Shown: positions 26,788 through 36,306, counted from the first letter of the stretch. The stretch is 61,567 bases of DNA from Leptolyngbya sp. 'hensonii' (GCF_001939115.1 NZ_MQTZ01000056.1:1-61567); one strand, 5' to 3'. Program-made: numbers and translations. Notes: a model not told the origin generated them from the letters alone.

Positions 26788-29700
26788 ATGGACGTTGAAC
26801 GGGCTATAAATCTCGTCGAAGAAATTTTGCACAGACCGTTAACTGAGTTTGAGCAATTTATTTTACGGGGCGTCTGGGCAGGAGAAACTTACAAAAACAT
26901 CATTGCCAAAGCCAGGAAACCTAACGGGGAACCCTACAGTGAAGGGCATGCCCGGACTGAGAGTGGTGAACTCTGGAGGCAGCTCACGGAGGCCCTAGGA
27001 GAGCAGGTCAAGAAAAACACGCTTAAGCGCGTGCTGGAACGTTATGAGCAACAACCTGGCCTGATCAGTATAGCGCCTGTTTCTCCGATCGGACCTTATC
27101 TCAATTTGCAGGATGCTCCAGATATTCCTGTTTTCTATGGTCGAACAGAAGAACTAACGACGCTGAAAACCTGGCTGCTTCAGGACAAGTGCCGGTTGGT
27201 TGCGCTTCTAGGCATGGGGGGTATTGGTAAGACAACATTGGCTGTCAAACTGGTAGAGTCTCTGGAGAACCAGTTTGAAGTTGTACTCTGGCGATCGCTC
27301 CTGAATGCCACCCCCCTGGAAGAAATTCTGACGGATTGGATTAAGGTTTTATCAGGCCAGCAAGAAACTCAGTTCCCTGAAAATCTGGAGGCCGCCCTGG
27401 CCCGCCTGCGTCATTATCTACAAAGCCGACGCTGCCTTCTAATTCTGGATAATGTAGAGACAATCTTCAGCAGTGGCCGATTTACGGGTCAATATCGCCC
27501 CTCCTACGAAGCCTATGGCAAGCTATTTGAGCAAATTGGTGGAACGGCGCATCAGAGTTGCCTCCTGATCACCAGCCGTGAAAAACCCAAAGAAATTGCC
27601 CGTTTGGAGTCCAAAACTCGTCCAGTGCGATCGCTGGCCCTGAAAGGGCTCACCCTAATTGAAGGGCAACAGATCTTTGCTGAAATTGGAGATTTTGTCG
27701 CTTCTGAGGCGGACTGGATCGAGTTAATGCAGCGCTACAACGGCAACCCTCTGGGCTTAGAAGTGGCTGCAAAATTTATTGCGGAGTTCTGTGCTGGAAA
27801 AATTCCGCAATTTTTGCAACAGGGAAAGTTGGTTCTGCCGGACCTGCTGGAGCTTCTGGATGCTAATTTTGAACGACTCTCTGACGAAGAACAGGAAATT
27901 GTTTACTGGCTTGCTATCAATCGCGAGCCCGTTGCGATCGCAGACCTGCAAACCGATATATTTAATCCCTTCACCAGAGACCAAATTTCCCAGTCTCTGC
28001 AATCCCTCCAGCGTCGTTGGACCTTAGAACCAGTGGGCGATCGCCTGACGCTGCAACCCGTACTGATGGAATATGTGACGAACCGTTTAAATACTCAGGT
28101 GGTTGAAGAAATTTGTTCTGGAAAAGTCAAGTTACTCAACCGTCATCCCTTACTAAAGGCGATTACGAAAGAATACATTCGGGAATCTCAACGTCGCCTG
28201 ATTGTGCAACCTGTGGTTGAAATGGCCATATCCCGTCTGGGGAATCAGACTCGCCTGGAAAGCCAACTCAGGCAGATGCTTTTTAGTCTGCGCACGGGAA
28301 CTAATGCCCTCCCAGGATATGCAGCGGGTAATATTCTCAATTTGTTATGTTTCCTGCAGACGGATTTGCGAGGATATGACTTTTCCCATCTGGCCATCTG
28401 GCAAGCCTATTTACAGGATGCGACCCTGCACCATGTGAATTTTACCCAGGCCCATTTTGCTAAATCTGTCTTTACTCAAACCTTTGGCAGTGTCCTATCG
28501 GTTGCCTTCAGTCCGGATGGTGCAATGATGGCGACTGCCAATGCCAATGGCCACATCAATCTTTGGTGTGTTGAAGATGGGCAGCATTTGTTGACCTGTC
28601 GGGGCCACAAAAGCTGGATTCGCAGAATTGCCTTCAGCCCCGATGGTACTCGCATCGGCAGTTCCAGCGATGATCAGACGATCAAGATCTGGGATGTCCA
28701 GAGTGGGGCCTGTTTATTGACGATCGATGGTCAGGGTTATATTCCCCGCTCTGTGAACTTCAGCCCGGATGGTCGGATGCTGGCCAGTGGTGGAGATGAT
28801 CAGATCGTTCGCCTTTGGGATGCTCAGAGCGGTCATTGCTTACAGGAATTCAAAGGCCATGGGAATTGGGTGATTGCCGTTGTATTTCGGCCTGATGGGA
28901 AACGGCTGGCCAGTACCAGTGTGGATCAAACCATCCGGATTTGGGACATTGAAAGGGGTGAGTGTCTGCATGTTCTGACCGGACATTATGGCTGGATTGT
29001 GCCCGCAGCGTTCAGTCCTGATGGGCAGCGATTAGTGTCAGGTGCTTTTGATCAACAGGTCAAAATTTGGGATGTGGAAAGTGGCACATGTCTCCAAACC
29101 TTGTCCGGCCATTCCGGCTGGATCTGGACAGTTGGATTTAGTCTGGATGGCCGACGTATTGCTAGTGCAGGGATTGATCAAACCTTGCGGATTTGGGATG
29201 CGGAAAGTGGAGTCTGTTTGCATGCTTTGAGAGAGCATACCCAGCAGATTTGGGGGGTTGCCTTTCATCCCGATGGCCAGAGACTGGCAACCGCCAGTGA
29301 TGATCAAACGATTCGCTTATGGGATATTAATGACGGTCGTTGTCTAGCCGTGATTCGAGGCTATGGCAACTGGGTCCGCTCTGTCGCCTTCAGTCCTGAC
29401 AGCCAATCCCTGATCAGTGCGCACAAAGATAATACTGTGCGCATCTGGGAGATTCAAACGCAGAAATGTGCGCGGGTTCTCCAGGGTCATGCCCATTCCG
29501 TGCTGGCTGTGGCCTATGCCCCCGACGGGAGTAAACTGGCCAGTGCCGGAGAGGACCGCACCATCCGCATCTGGCACGTCCCCCATTACAGTTGTCAGCA
29601 TGTGCTGGGAGGGCATGAGGCGGAAGTCTGGGCGCTGGCCTTTAATAGCTATGGCGATCGTCTGGTCAGCGGCAGTTTTGACAGAACCGTGAGAATTTGG

Positions 29701-30453
29701 GATGCCCATAGTGGCAACTGTCTGCAGGTTTTGCAAGGGCACCAGGATCGCATCGGATCCGTGGCCATGAATCCTGCCGGTTCCCTGGCTGCCAGTGGCA
29801 GTGAGGACCACACGACTCGGATCTGGGATGTGGCCAACGGAACCTGTTTGCACATCCTGGGGGATCATAGCAATCGGGTCAGAGCTGTAGCTTTCAGCCC
29901 TGACAGCCAGTTCCTGGCCAGTGGGAGTTTAGATGGCACCATCAAGCTCTGGGATGTTTTTACAGGGCAATGTATCAAAACCCTGATCGGGCATGAGAGC
30001 TGGATTTTGACCGTGGCCTTCAGTCCCGATGGGGAATACATCGTCAGCAGCGGTTGTGATCAATTGGTAAAGCTGTGGTCTCTCCAGGATGATGTCTGTA
30101 TTAAGACCCTGCGTGGGCATAAAAATTGGGTCTGGTCGGTTACCTACAGCCCGGATGGTCACATGATTGCCAGTGCCGGTGAGGACGAAATGATCAAACT
30201 CTGGCACAGTCGCACAGGAGAGAATCTGGCAACGTTTCAGACGGAACGGCCCTACGAGGGCATGGTGATTACGGGGGCAACCGGGTTGACGGAAACTCAG
30301 AAGATCACCCTGCAAAATTTGGGTGCGATCGACCATCCAACCCCTGCCCTACCTGAAATCTCCCGCCTCAAACTGGATTCTGCTTACCCAACTTCCCAGC
30401 CTGACTCGTTATTATCTGATTCGTTCTCTGATTACCGAGACTCATCGAATTAA
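26788..30453 (+). CDS. STAND NTPase: vMAP-type N-terminal HTH, NB-ARC, 14 WD40 repeats
   Basis: Protein of 1221 residues. Residues about 1-85 form the helix-turn-helix domain seen in vWA-MoxR-associated cyanobacterial proteins (INLVEEILHRPLTEFEQFILRGVW). An NB-ARC ATPase follows (Walker A GMGGIGKTT, Walker B CLLILDNVE) with its helical domains to about residue 420, then a winged-helix/linker region with a short pentapeptide-like stretch (LRGYDFSHL). Fourteen WD40 repeats (about 565-1165), each ending in GH...(I/L)W, suit two seven-bladed propellers. STAND proteins are closed by ADP and open on ligand binding; some are antiviral or signalling switches. ATG 26788 is preferred over GTG 26779 because of its spacing to AAGG. 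No effector domain is visible. Confidence 0.92.
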   Translation: MDVERAINLVEEILHRPLTEFEQFILRGVWAGETYKNIIAKARKPNGEPYSEGHARTESGELWRQLTEALGEQVKKNTLKRVLERYEQQPGLISIAPVSPIGPYLNLQDAPDIPVFYGRTEELTTLKTWLLQDKCRLVALLGMGGIGKTTLAVKLVESLENQFEVVLWRSLLNATPLEEILTDWIKVLSGQQETQFPENLEAALARLRHYLQSRRCLLILDNVETIFSSGRFTGQYRPSYEAYGKLFEQIGGTAHQSCLLITSREKPKEIARLESKTRPVRSLALKGLTLIEGQQIFAEIGDFVASEADWIELMQRYNGNPLGLEVAAKFIAEFCAGKIPQFLQQGKLVLPDLLELLDANFERLSDEEQEIVYWLAINREPVAIADLQTDIFNPFTRDQISQSLQSLQRRWTLEPVGDRLTLQPVLMEYVTNRLNTQVVEEICSGKVKLLNRHPLLKAITKEYIRESQRRLIVQPVVEMAISRLGNQTRLESQLRQMLFSLRTGTNALPGYAAGNILNLLCFLQTDLRGYDFSHLAIWQAYLQDATLHHVNFTQAHFAKSVFTQTFGSVLSVAFSPDGAMMATANANGHINLWCVEDGQHLLTCRGHKSWIRRIAFSPDGTRIGSSSDDQTIKIWDVQSGACLLTIDGQGYIPRSVNFSPDGRMLASGGDDQIVRLWDAQSGHCLQEFKGHGNWVIAVVFRPDGKRLASTSVDQTIRIWDIERGECLHVLTGHYGWIVPAAFSPDGQRLVSGAFDQQVKIWDVESGTCLQTLSGHSGWIWTVGFSLDGRRIASAGIDQTLRIWDAESGVCLHALREHTQQIWGVAFHPDGQRLATASDDQTIRLWDINDGRCLAVIRGYGNWVRSVAFSPDSQSLISAHKDNTVRIWEIQTQKCARVLQGHAHSVLAVAYAPDGSKLASAGEDRTIRIWHVPHYSCQHVLGGHEAEVWALAFNSYGDRLVSGSFDRTVRIWDAHSGNCLQVLQGHQDRIGSVAMNPAGSLAASGSEDHTTRIWDVANGTCLHILGDHSNRVRAVAFSPDSQFLASGSLDGTIKLWDVFTGQCIKTLIGHESWILTVAFSPDGEYIVSSGCDQLVKLWSLQDDVCIKTLRGHKNWVWSVTYSPDGHMIASAGEDEMIKLWHSRTGENLATFQTERPYEGMVITGATGLTETQKITLQNLGAIDHPTPALPEISRLKLDSAYPTSQPDSLLSDSFSDYRDSSN

Positions 30454-30862
30454 AGCATCTCTCCCTCCAGCCTCCCGTGCATACCAAACTTTTCGCAGGA
30501 GGTATTGATGAAGGAAGTAGGAAGGCAGGGTTCCTTTAATCCTCTGTTGCAAAATTTAGTGTTCATAATCATAGAACGCCGGTACAGTAATTAATATTTC
30601 TGCTAGATAAAATTTTCTGAGCCTTTGCATTCTATAAAGTGGAAATATTGGTATTTTTGTACTATATTTCCACTTAGGCTACCTTGCATACCCAACCAGG
30701 ATTAAGGGTGGGTTAAGCGCTCTTGCGCTCATTTCTGGACTTACCCCGGCCCTGTGGCCCCCTCCTGGGAGGGGATTTAATCACGGTAGTTGATTCAACC
30801 TGTCCTGACTCGATCTTGCACCAGATTCTATACCCATTCCCAATCCATGAGGGCAGTTTTCT
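30454..30862. other. Intergenic region without a supported gene
   Basis: These 409 bp lie between the STAND gene and the carotenoid-oxygenase-like gene. They hold an inverted repeat at 30637-30675 and a short GC-rich hairpin (30759-30765 with 30768-30774). An AGGAGG-like sequence near 30498 is followed by only a short frame. No tRNA, IS or convincing small gene was seen. Confidence 0.55.
30637..30675. repeat. Perfect 12-bp inverted repeat
   Basis: AAGTGGAAATAT (30637-30648) and its exact reverse complement (30664-30675) are separated by 15 bp of AT-rich sequence. There is no U-run, so it could be an operator or a weak transcript-end hairpin. Confidence 0.6.
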
Positions 30863-33205
30863 ATGGTCTTTGCACCCATGTCAACCCTTAAATCGTTTAT
30901 TCCGAAGTCACTGGCTGAGATTCGCGTCAAGGATAAGGAGAAGTACAGGGCTGCTGCTGAAAAGCGGCGACGGGAACATGATGATTTGTGCTTAAATGTG
31001 CAAATCTGTGTCTGGACAGCAGATGAACCATTGCTGCATGAGTGGCAAAATAGGGTTCCCCAAGATTGGCAGGAAACGATTACCTTACCCGAGGGTTGGT
31101 TATTTTGCTTGCGCCTACAGTCAGAAGCTGCGGACCAATCGGCGCTGCTGGAGTCTCTGCCAGATAGTTTGCGCGATCGCCTGCCTCAAGACTTGCAATT
31201 ACCCACTGATTTGCAAGGGTATGTCTTCAATATTGCGCCCTTGCCCCCTTCCAGCGAAGCCTTTCCGGCAGATGACCGGATTGTGTTGAATGGGGATGGC
31301 ATGATTTATCGTCTCGGGTTTGAAGCAGGACAGGCCATCTTAAAAACCCGAATCACCAAGACCGTCTGCTACTACGCCGATCAATTGATGCAGCGAATTC
31401 CCAAATCCTGGCCAAACCGCCTGTTCCGCTGGTGGACCAGTTTTCGGGATGGGGGCATTGTGCGAACCAGTTTACCAATGGGGTCCCGGAACCAGTTGAA
31501 CACTGCTTTTCTGGCTGTTCGGGACCATTTGCTGGTTACCTTTGATGGAGGCCGCCCCCACGAGGTCGATCCGGATTCTCTGGAAATCCTCTCCCCGATC
31601 GGCACAATTCACCAATGGAAGCCGCTACTCCTGTTCATGAAGAATGTGCCCCGGTTATTCCGGTATATCTTTCAGCCCTATTCCACAGCAGCCCATCCCG
31701 TTTTTGACTTAAGTCCATCTGCCTCTGGAGAGTCCCAATCCAGCCCGGACCCAGCAGATTTTTATATTGCCAACTTTTCTGCTGGTCTTGGCCTAATTAA
31801 TGCGGTGACCAAGCTCAGGAGATGGTTCAGACAACGGGGCATCTATCTGGGGAGTTGGGGCAGCTATACCCATTTAGTGCGGTGCCGGTTCAATCATGAA
31901 ATTGAGCATTGGAAGCTTTTAGTTGAGGAACGCAGTCGATTTTCTGAGCAGCCCCGATGCCATCCGGTGGTTTTGGAACAGGCAGCCCACCAGATGGCCA
32001 TCTCAAGGAATTACATCATTCTCCCGGATGTTTCCTTCAAGATGGAACTCTCTGAGGTCTTTGCACCGTTTGTCTATCTGATTCGCAAACTGTTCAAGAA
32101 TTTTCCCCGTCTGGTTCCACCCCAGCCCTATACCACCCTCTACATCATCGATCGGCGGAAATTGGGTCAGGGAGGATCGGCAGATGAGCCCAAAGCCATC
32201 ACCGTGAAAAAGGCTGTCATTCCTTACGAACTGGCCCATTTCGCGATCGATTATGATGACACCGATGACCAGATTACCCTCCATGTCGGCCATACCGATG
32301 GTTGGGATGTGACGGAATGGATTCGTCAAGGCGATCGGCGCTGGGATGATCACAGCCCCATGCCCCGGGATCTGTGGGGGATGCAAACCAGCACGACTGA
32401 TCTGGGATCCCTGGGCCGCTATGTCATTGACGCTCAGACCGGAAATATTGTCAAGTCTGCCATTTTGAGTGACGCAGATAGGAACACCTGGTCCATCTCA
32501 GTGTGCTCCCATCATGAACTCTGCCGCGATCGCCCCTCCGTCTCTGAGGAAAAAGTCAAAACCATCTACTGGATGTCCTGGGGATTCACCCGGCAACTGA
32601 TTCCGCAACGGATCTACAACGCCTACGATGAGTTGCGGGAAAATCGCCTGGTTGCTTTTGATGACCTGCCCCAGGCAGACCAGCCCATGTCCCTGTTGCG
32701 GGTAGACACCCAGGCCATGGAGATTACGGATTACTTCCAGTTTCGTCTGGGCTGTTTCGCCCGATCGCCCCAATTTGTACCCAGTGCCCTCCCGCCTGCA
32801 GCGGGGCAAGACCCCACCACCCACGGCTATATCGTCTGTGTCGTCCTGGACGATGACATCAAAGACCTGGCAGATCCGGTTACCCAGGAGCCAAAACCCA
32901 ACGATGAGTTCTGGGTCTTCCATGCGGATGATTTCAAAAACAAACCCATTTATCGGCTGGAGCATCCAGAGGTAACGATGGAACAAACCATTCACTCCAC
33001 CTGGATACAGTCGATTCAGCCCTCGAATGCAGTGGACCGACAGGCCCGCCGTCGCCAAACTTTAGCAGAGGATTACGATGATGTGTTGAGCGGAAAGTGG
33101 AAAACCAAGCAGTTGTTCCAGGGCCAGGGGACTGTCAACGTCTATGATCTCTTTGTCCAGCAAACCCCAGAGCGAGATCTGCCTGATCAGATCCAATTAC
33201 GCTGA
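30863..33205 (+). CDS. Divergent carotenoid cleavage oxygenase-like (RPE65 family) protein
   Basis: Protein of 780 residues, longer than the usual 480-550 of the family. Family marks are present: FDGGRPHEVDPDSLE resembles the L.E.G.PH.LDP.TL block, and four His residues fit the iron ligands, namely H278 (STAAHPVFDL), H376 (HQMAISRNYIILPD), H459 (YELAHFAIDYDD) and H711 (TIHSTWI). The segment EFWVFHADDFKNKPIYRLEHP matches the penultimate block. Such enzymes cleave carotenoids or related polyenes with Fe(II) and O2. The extra length is in the N-terminus (charged, DKEKYRAAAEKRRREHDD) and in internal loops. The match is by motif only and is divergent, so substrate and activity are open. It overlaps the convergent ABC ATPase gene by 9 bp. 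Confidence 0.72.
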   Translation: MVFAPMSTLKSFIPKSLAEIRVKDKEKYRAAAEKRRREHDDLCLNVQICVWTADEPLLHEWQNRVPQDWQETITLPEGWLFCLRLQSEAADQSALLESLPDSLRDRLPQDLQLPTDLQGYVFNIAPLPPSSEAFPADDRIVLNGDGMIYRLGFEAGQAILKTRITKTVCYYADQLMQRIPKSWPNRLFRWWTSFRDGGIVRTSLPMGSRNQLNTAFLAVRDHLLVTFDGGRPHEVDPDSLEILSPIGTIHQWKPLLLFMKNVPRLFRYIFQPYSTAAHPVFDLSPSASGESQSSPDPADFYIANFSAGLGLINAVTKLRRWFRQRGIYLGSWGSYTHLVRCRFNHEIEHWKLLVEERSRFSEQPRCHPVVLEQAAHQMAISRNYIILPDVSFKMELSEVFAPFVYLIRKLFKNFPRLVPPQPYTTLYIIDRRKLGQGGSADEPKAITVKKAVIPYELAHFAIDYDDTDDQITLHVGHTDGWDVTEWIRQGDRRWDDHSPMPRDLWGMQTSTTDLGSLGRYVIDAQTGNIVKSAILSDADRNTWSISVCSHHELCRDRPSVSEEKVKTIYWMSWGFTRQLIPQRIYNAYDELRENRLVAFDDLPQADQPMSLLRVDTQAMEITDYFQFRLGCFARSPQFVPSALPPAAGQDPTTHGYIVCVVLDDDIKDLADPVTQEPKPNDEFWVFHADDFKNKPIYRLEHPEVTMEQTIHSTWIQSIQPSNAVDRQARRRQTLAEDYDDVLSGKWKTKQLFQGQGTVNVYDLFVQQTPERDLPDQIQLR

Positions 33206-33976
33206 GTCTGCCACTGGCCCGTGGTCCAGGAGGCAATAGGGGCGACTGTAGCTGAGGGGCATTTCCAGACCATGGTTATGGAGCCATTGGGGATCGCTCA
33301 TGACTGCTTCCAGGTGACCATCATAGACAACCTGTCCCTGGCTCAGGACGATCGCCCGACTGCAAAGTTCGAGGGCCATATCCAGATCGTGGGTGGCGAT
33401 CAACTGAGTTTGGGGCAGGGTTTGCAGGAGCTGAATCAGTTGCCGACGGGAGCGGGGATCAAGCTGGGCCGTGGGTTCATCAAACACAAGAATCTGAGGT
33501 TGCATCGCCAGCACCCCCGCGATCGCCACCCGTTTCTTTTCCCCACCCGATAAGTTACTGGGATTGCGGTGGCCATACTGCTCCAGGTCTAACCCAACGG
33601 CCCACAGGGCAGCCTGAACCCTTTGGGACAATTCCACTCCCCGCAGTCCCTGATTGGTTGGACCAAAGCCAATGTCTTCCCAAACAGTGGGCATAAAAAT
33701 CTGATCATCTGGATTCTGGAACACCACCCCAACGAAGTTGCGAATCTGCTTCAGGTATCTGGGTTCGATCGGCCAATCTCCCACCCGAATACTGCCACGT
33801 TGAGGGATAAGAATGCCATTGACATGCAGCAGCAAGGTTGATTTTCCAGAGCCATTGGCCCCCACCAGTGCGACTCGCTCTGTAGCCTGAATTGCCAGGT
33901 CAATGCCTCTCAGAGCTTCGGTTCCATCGGGATAGATATAGCTGAGTTTTTCGATCGCGATCGGATTGTGATGCAT
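33197..33976 (-). CDS. ECF transporter ATP-binding protein (CbiO/NikO family)
   Basis: ABC ATPase of 259 residues that powers uptake of Ni2+ or Co2+ as part of an energy-coupling-factor complex. Walker A is GANGSGKST, the Q loop VVFQNPDDQIF, the signature LSGGEKKRVAIAG, Walker B ILVFDEPT, and the H loop LIATHDLD. Everything is intact. It is the last gene of a four-gene minus-strand cluster (permease, PDGLE/CbiN-like, CbiQ-like, ATPase), 9 bp after the T-component gene. It is notable because the equivalent gene in the second ECF locus of this window (56.9-58.7 kb) is disrupted, so this ATPase may serve both. Confidence 0.93.
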   Translation of the reverse strand: MHHNPIAIEKLSYIYPDGTEALRGIDLAIQATERVALVGANGSGKSTLLLHVNGILIPQRGSIRVGDWPIEPRYLKQIRNFVGVVFQNPDDQIFMPTVWEDIGFGPTNQGLRGVELSQRVQAALWAVGLDLEQYGHRNPSNLSGGEKKRVAIAGVLAMQPQILVFDEPTAQLDPRSRRQLIQLLQTLPQTQLIATHDLDMALELCSRAIVLSQGQVVYDGHLEAVMSDPQWLHNHGLEMPLSYSRPYCLLDHGPVADSA

Positions 33977-33985
33977 GGAGCCATT

Positions 33986-34774
33986 TCATGAAGACATCAG
34001 GGGCAGATAAAGGCTTTGCCCGATCAAAACCACCATACTGGTTAGTGAGAATGCCGTAATGTCATACCGGTTTTCGGCAGGACTATTTGGAGCAAAAGGC
34101 ACTCCGGTATACCCGCGTGAGAGCATGGCCTGGTGAACTCGTTCCCCCCGGTCATAGGTTCGAATGAATAAAATGCCAATCATATTACCGATCAGCAAGC
34201 GATGGTGATACCCCTGCCCAGCCATTAAATTGCGGGCCAGCGCGGCCCGGCGCATTGCTGTAAATTCATCCACCAGCACAGCCAGATACCGATACATCGA
34301 GGCCAGGATTGCAACCAGTAAGGGGGGGGTCCGAAGCGCCACCATGGCCTGCAAAAGGGATGAAACAGAGGTTGTCAGGGTCAGGATATTGAGCGTCCAT
34401 AAACTCAAAACAGTTTTGCAGGAGACACTCCCCAGAATAGTCAGTCCCAGGGTGGTGATCGTCAGGGGTCCCCAACTCCAGAGAACGTCTCCGCCGCCTC
34501 GAAACAGGGTTCCCAGTAAAATAGTACTAATAAAGGAAAACTCTATTGCCATGCGTCTTAAGAGCACGGACAGGGTAATGCGACTAAACAGGACTAATCC
34601 CAGCAGCGGCAGCGCGTAGAAGGCCCAGGTCCACCAATGGCCGTAGGGGGTCAGGACGATGGCAAAGAGCATCTGCAGAGTACAGAGAATGCGGCCACGG
34701 GGAGTAACGCGGTGCCAGGGGGTTTGATGGTGGCTATCAATATCCAGATGAAGCACACCGATGTGCAAAAGCAT
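33986..34774 (-). CDS. ECF transporter transmembrane (T) component, CbiQ family
   Basis: Integral membrane coupling protein of 262 residues. It has several hydrophobic helices (LCTLQMLFAIVLTPYG, FYALPLLGLVLF, LTITTLGLTILGS, LLVAILASMYRYLAVLV) and the coupling-helix signatures of T components (RAALARNLMAGQGY and HQAMLSRGYTG), through which the ATPases drive the permease. ATG 34774 (MLLHIGVLHLD) is chosen because cyanobacterial CbiQ proteins begin this way; an upstream frame to 34840 adds 22 unlikely residues. Neighbours are the ATPase and the CbiN-like gene. Confidence 0.88.
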   Translation of the reverse strand: MLLHIGVLHLDIDSHHQTPWHRVTPRGRILCTLQMLFAIVLTPYGHWWTWAFYALPLLGLVLFSRITLSVLLRRMAIEFSFISTILLGTLFRGGGDVLWSWGPLTITTLGLTILGSVSCKTVLSLWTLNILTLTTSVSSLLQAMVALRTPPLLVAILASMYRYLAVLVDEFTAMRRAALARNLMAGQGYHHRLLIGNMIGILFIRTYDRGERVHQAMLSRGYTGVPFAPNSPAENRYDITAFSLTSMVVLIGQSLYLPLMSS

Positions 34775-34935
34775 TCTTAGCGTTCCTGGCGGGTAAGGGA
34801 TATCAGAAGGGCCTGCATCTGGTTTTACCTTAGTTTGCACTGATCTGCCACCAAGGCAAATCGTCAGGTGAAGAATTTTTGCAGATGGCTGGAAAAGCCT
34901 GCTTCAGAAGCTTCGTTTCGATGTTGAGCACCAAG

Positions 34936-35307
34936 CTAAAGGTCATCGGAGGAGTCGGTGTTGTCCCCAGCGGATTCAGGTTCAGAAGAGCGCGTCCGAA
35001 CAGTCAGTTTTCCCACCCCCCAGGCCAGGCCGAAGGTAGCCAGAGTCCCGATCAATCCAGCGATCGGGGTGGCAACCTGCTCGGGCACATTGCGTAAGGC
35101 ATATTCATCAAACACCTGATAAAAGGGAAGTTTTTTGGCTGGCGTCTCTTCCACCGCTTTGTCAGCAAACTGCAAGTCTTCTGAGACCCGATCCAGACCA
35201 TCTGGATCTTTACTGGCAAAGGGCGACAGAAAAACGGCAATTACCAAGGCAATTCCCAACCCTGTCAGAATAAAAACCCGATTTTGAGTTGAAGAGGGAT
35301 AATTCAT
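34936..35307 (-). CDS. PDGLE-domain CbiN/NikN-like small membrane protein
   Basis: Small protein of 123 residues with two transmembrane helices (VFILTGLGIALVIAVFLSPFA and PIAGLIGTLATFGLAWGVG) flanking a short extracytoplasmic loop. It begins with the DPDGL motif that defines the PDGLE family. In nickel/cobalt ECF systems this subunit assists the M permease in metal loading. It lies 20 bp downstream of the permease gene. The acidic C-terminal tail (ESAGDNTDSSDDL) is cytoplasmic and probably not conserved. Confidence 0.85.
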   Translation of the reverse strand: MNYPSSTQNRVFILTGLGIALVIAVFLSPFASKDPDGLDRVSEDLQFADKAVEETPAKKLPFYQVFDEYALRNVPEQVATPIAGLIGTLATFGLAWGVGKLTVRTRSSEPESAGDNTDSSDDL

Positions 35308-35327
35308 AGGTTCACGATCGCTTCATT

Positions 35328-36083
35328 TCAACGGGAAGACATGGGACGAGGCGACGGAGCGACGGCTCGTCGCGGGGGCAGGTAAATCAAGTCAGGCCGA
35401 CTGCGCCAGATGAATGAAATCGTAATAACGGTGATCAGAGCCTCGCCCAACCCAATCAGGAGATGCCAGCCCACCATCGCAGTCAAGGCAACATTCAGCG
35501 GAGTTGTCCCTGATAGAGCCAGTTCTACAGCACAGACAGCAGCAGCCACCACCACACTGACCCAGGCAGCGATCGCCGACCCAACGACCACGCCCGCAAT
35601 CCGATTTCGCCCCAGAATGTGACGAATCAGGCTGTAGAGATAGTAGCCGCCAAAAGTTCCAATCAGGCCCATATTAAAAATATTGGCCCCCAGGACAGTC
35701 AGTCCTCCGTCATGAAATACCGTTGCCTGGACAATGAACACGACAGTCATCACCAGAGATCCGGCCCACGGCCCCAGCAACACCCCGGCTAGAGTTCCCC
35801 CCAGCAGGTGACCCGAAGTTCCCCCTGGAATGGGAAAGTTAATCATCTGGGCCGCAAAGATAAAAGCGGCACAAACCCCCATTAAAGGGACCATGCGATC
35901 CTGGTATTCGGCTTCTACTCGTTTCAATGCCATGCCGATCAGGCCAATGGCAATCACCCAGGTCACCAGCAAAACAGGCCCGTTGTTAATAAACCCATCT
36001 GGAATGTGCAAAGCCAGATGGGAGGGGTAAATGCGGTTCATCCAGAACCAACTCGCAACTGTAAGAGACTGAATCTCAATCAT
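35328..36083 (-). CDS. ECF transporter substrate-binding permease, CbiM/NikM family (nickel-type N-terminus)
   Basis: Membrane protein of 251 residues that binds the metal ion. The mature N-terminus should be the His of LAL-HIPDGF. In this family the N-terminal His-containing loop coordinates Ni2+ or Co2+, and HIPDGF is more usual in NikM-type proteins than the HIMEGF seen in the other copy here. Further marks are NFPIPGGTSGHLLGG, QATVFHDGGLTVLGANIFNMG and six or seven helices. The residues before HIPDGF may act as a leader; ATG 36041 is an alternative start. No cobalamin riboswitch was found upstream (36084-36306), which supports nickel or unregulated uptake, though that is inference. Confidence 0.88.
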   Translation of the reverse strand: MIEIQSLTVASWFWMNRIYPSHLALHIPDGFINNGPVLLVTWVIAIGLIGMALKRVEAEYQDRMVPLMGVCAAFIFAAQMINFPIPGGTSGHLLGGTLAGVLLGPWAGSLVMTVVFIVQATVFHDGGLTVLGANIFNMGLIGTFGGYYLYSLIRHILGRNRIAGVVVGSAIAAWVSVVVAAAVCAVELALSGTTPLNVALTAMVGWHLLIGLGEALITVITISFIWRSRPDLIYLPPRRAVAPSPRPMSSR

Positions 36084-36306
36084 GGGTAGCTCACTGACCT
36101 CAGAAGATACTTGATTTCCAGGAGATTAAACGGCTCAAAGCCTGAGTAAATCTGATCCCCTTACAGAATGCAACCTTTTACATCAGAAAAAAACAATCCT
36201 CCTGAGGGGGATAGGTCAGGATTGAAGTATCAATTTCACGTCTGAAAGCTCTAGACTGATAACCCTGACTGCGCTATCATGAAAGACCGTGAGTTTTGAA
36301 ACCCCT

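Noticed and set aside
28480-30250. Regular repeats that at first resemble a repeat array or CRISPR-like spacing
   Set aside because: They are about 126-bp coding units giving WD40 repeats in one continuous frame; there are no short identical repeats or spacers.
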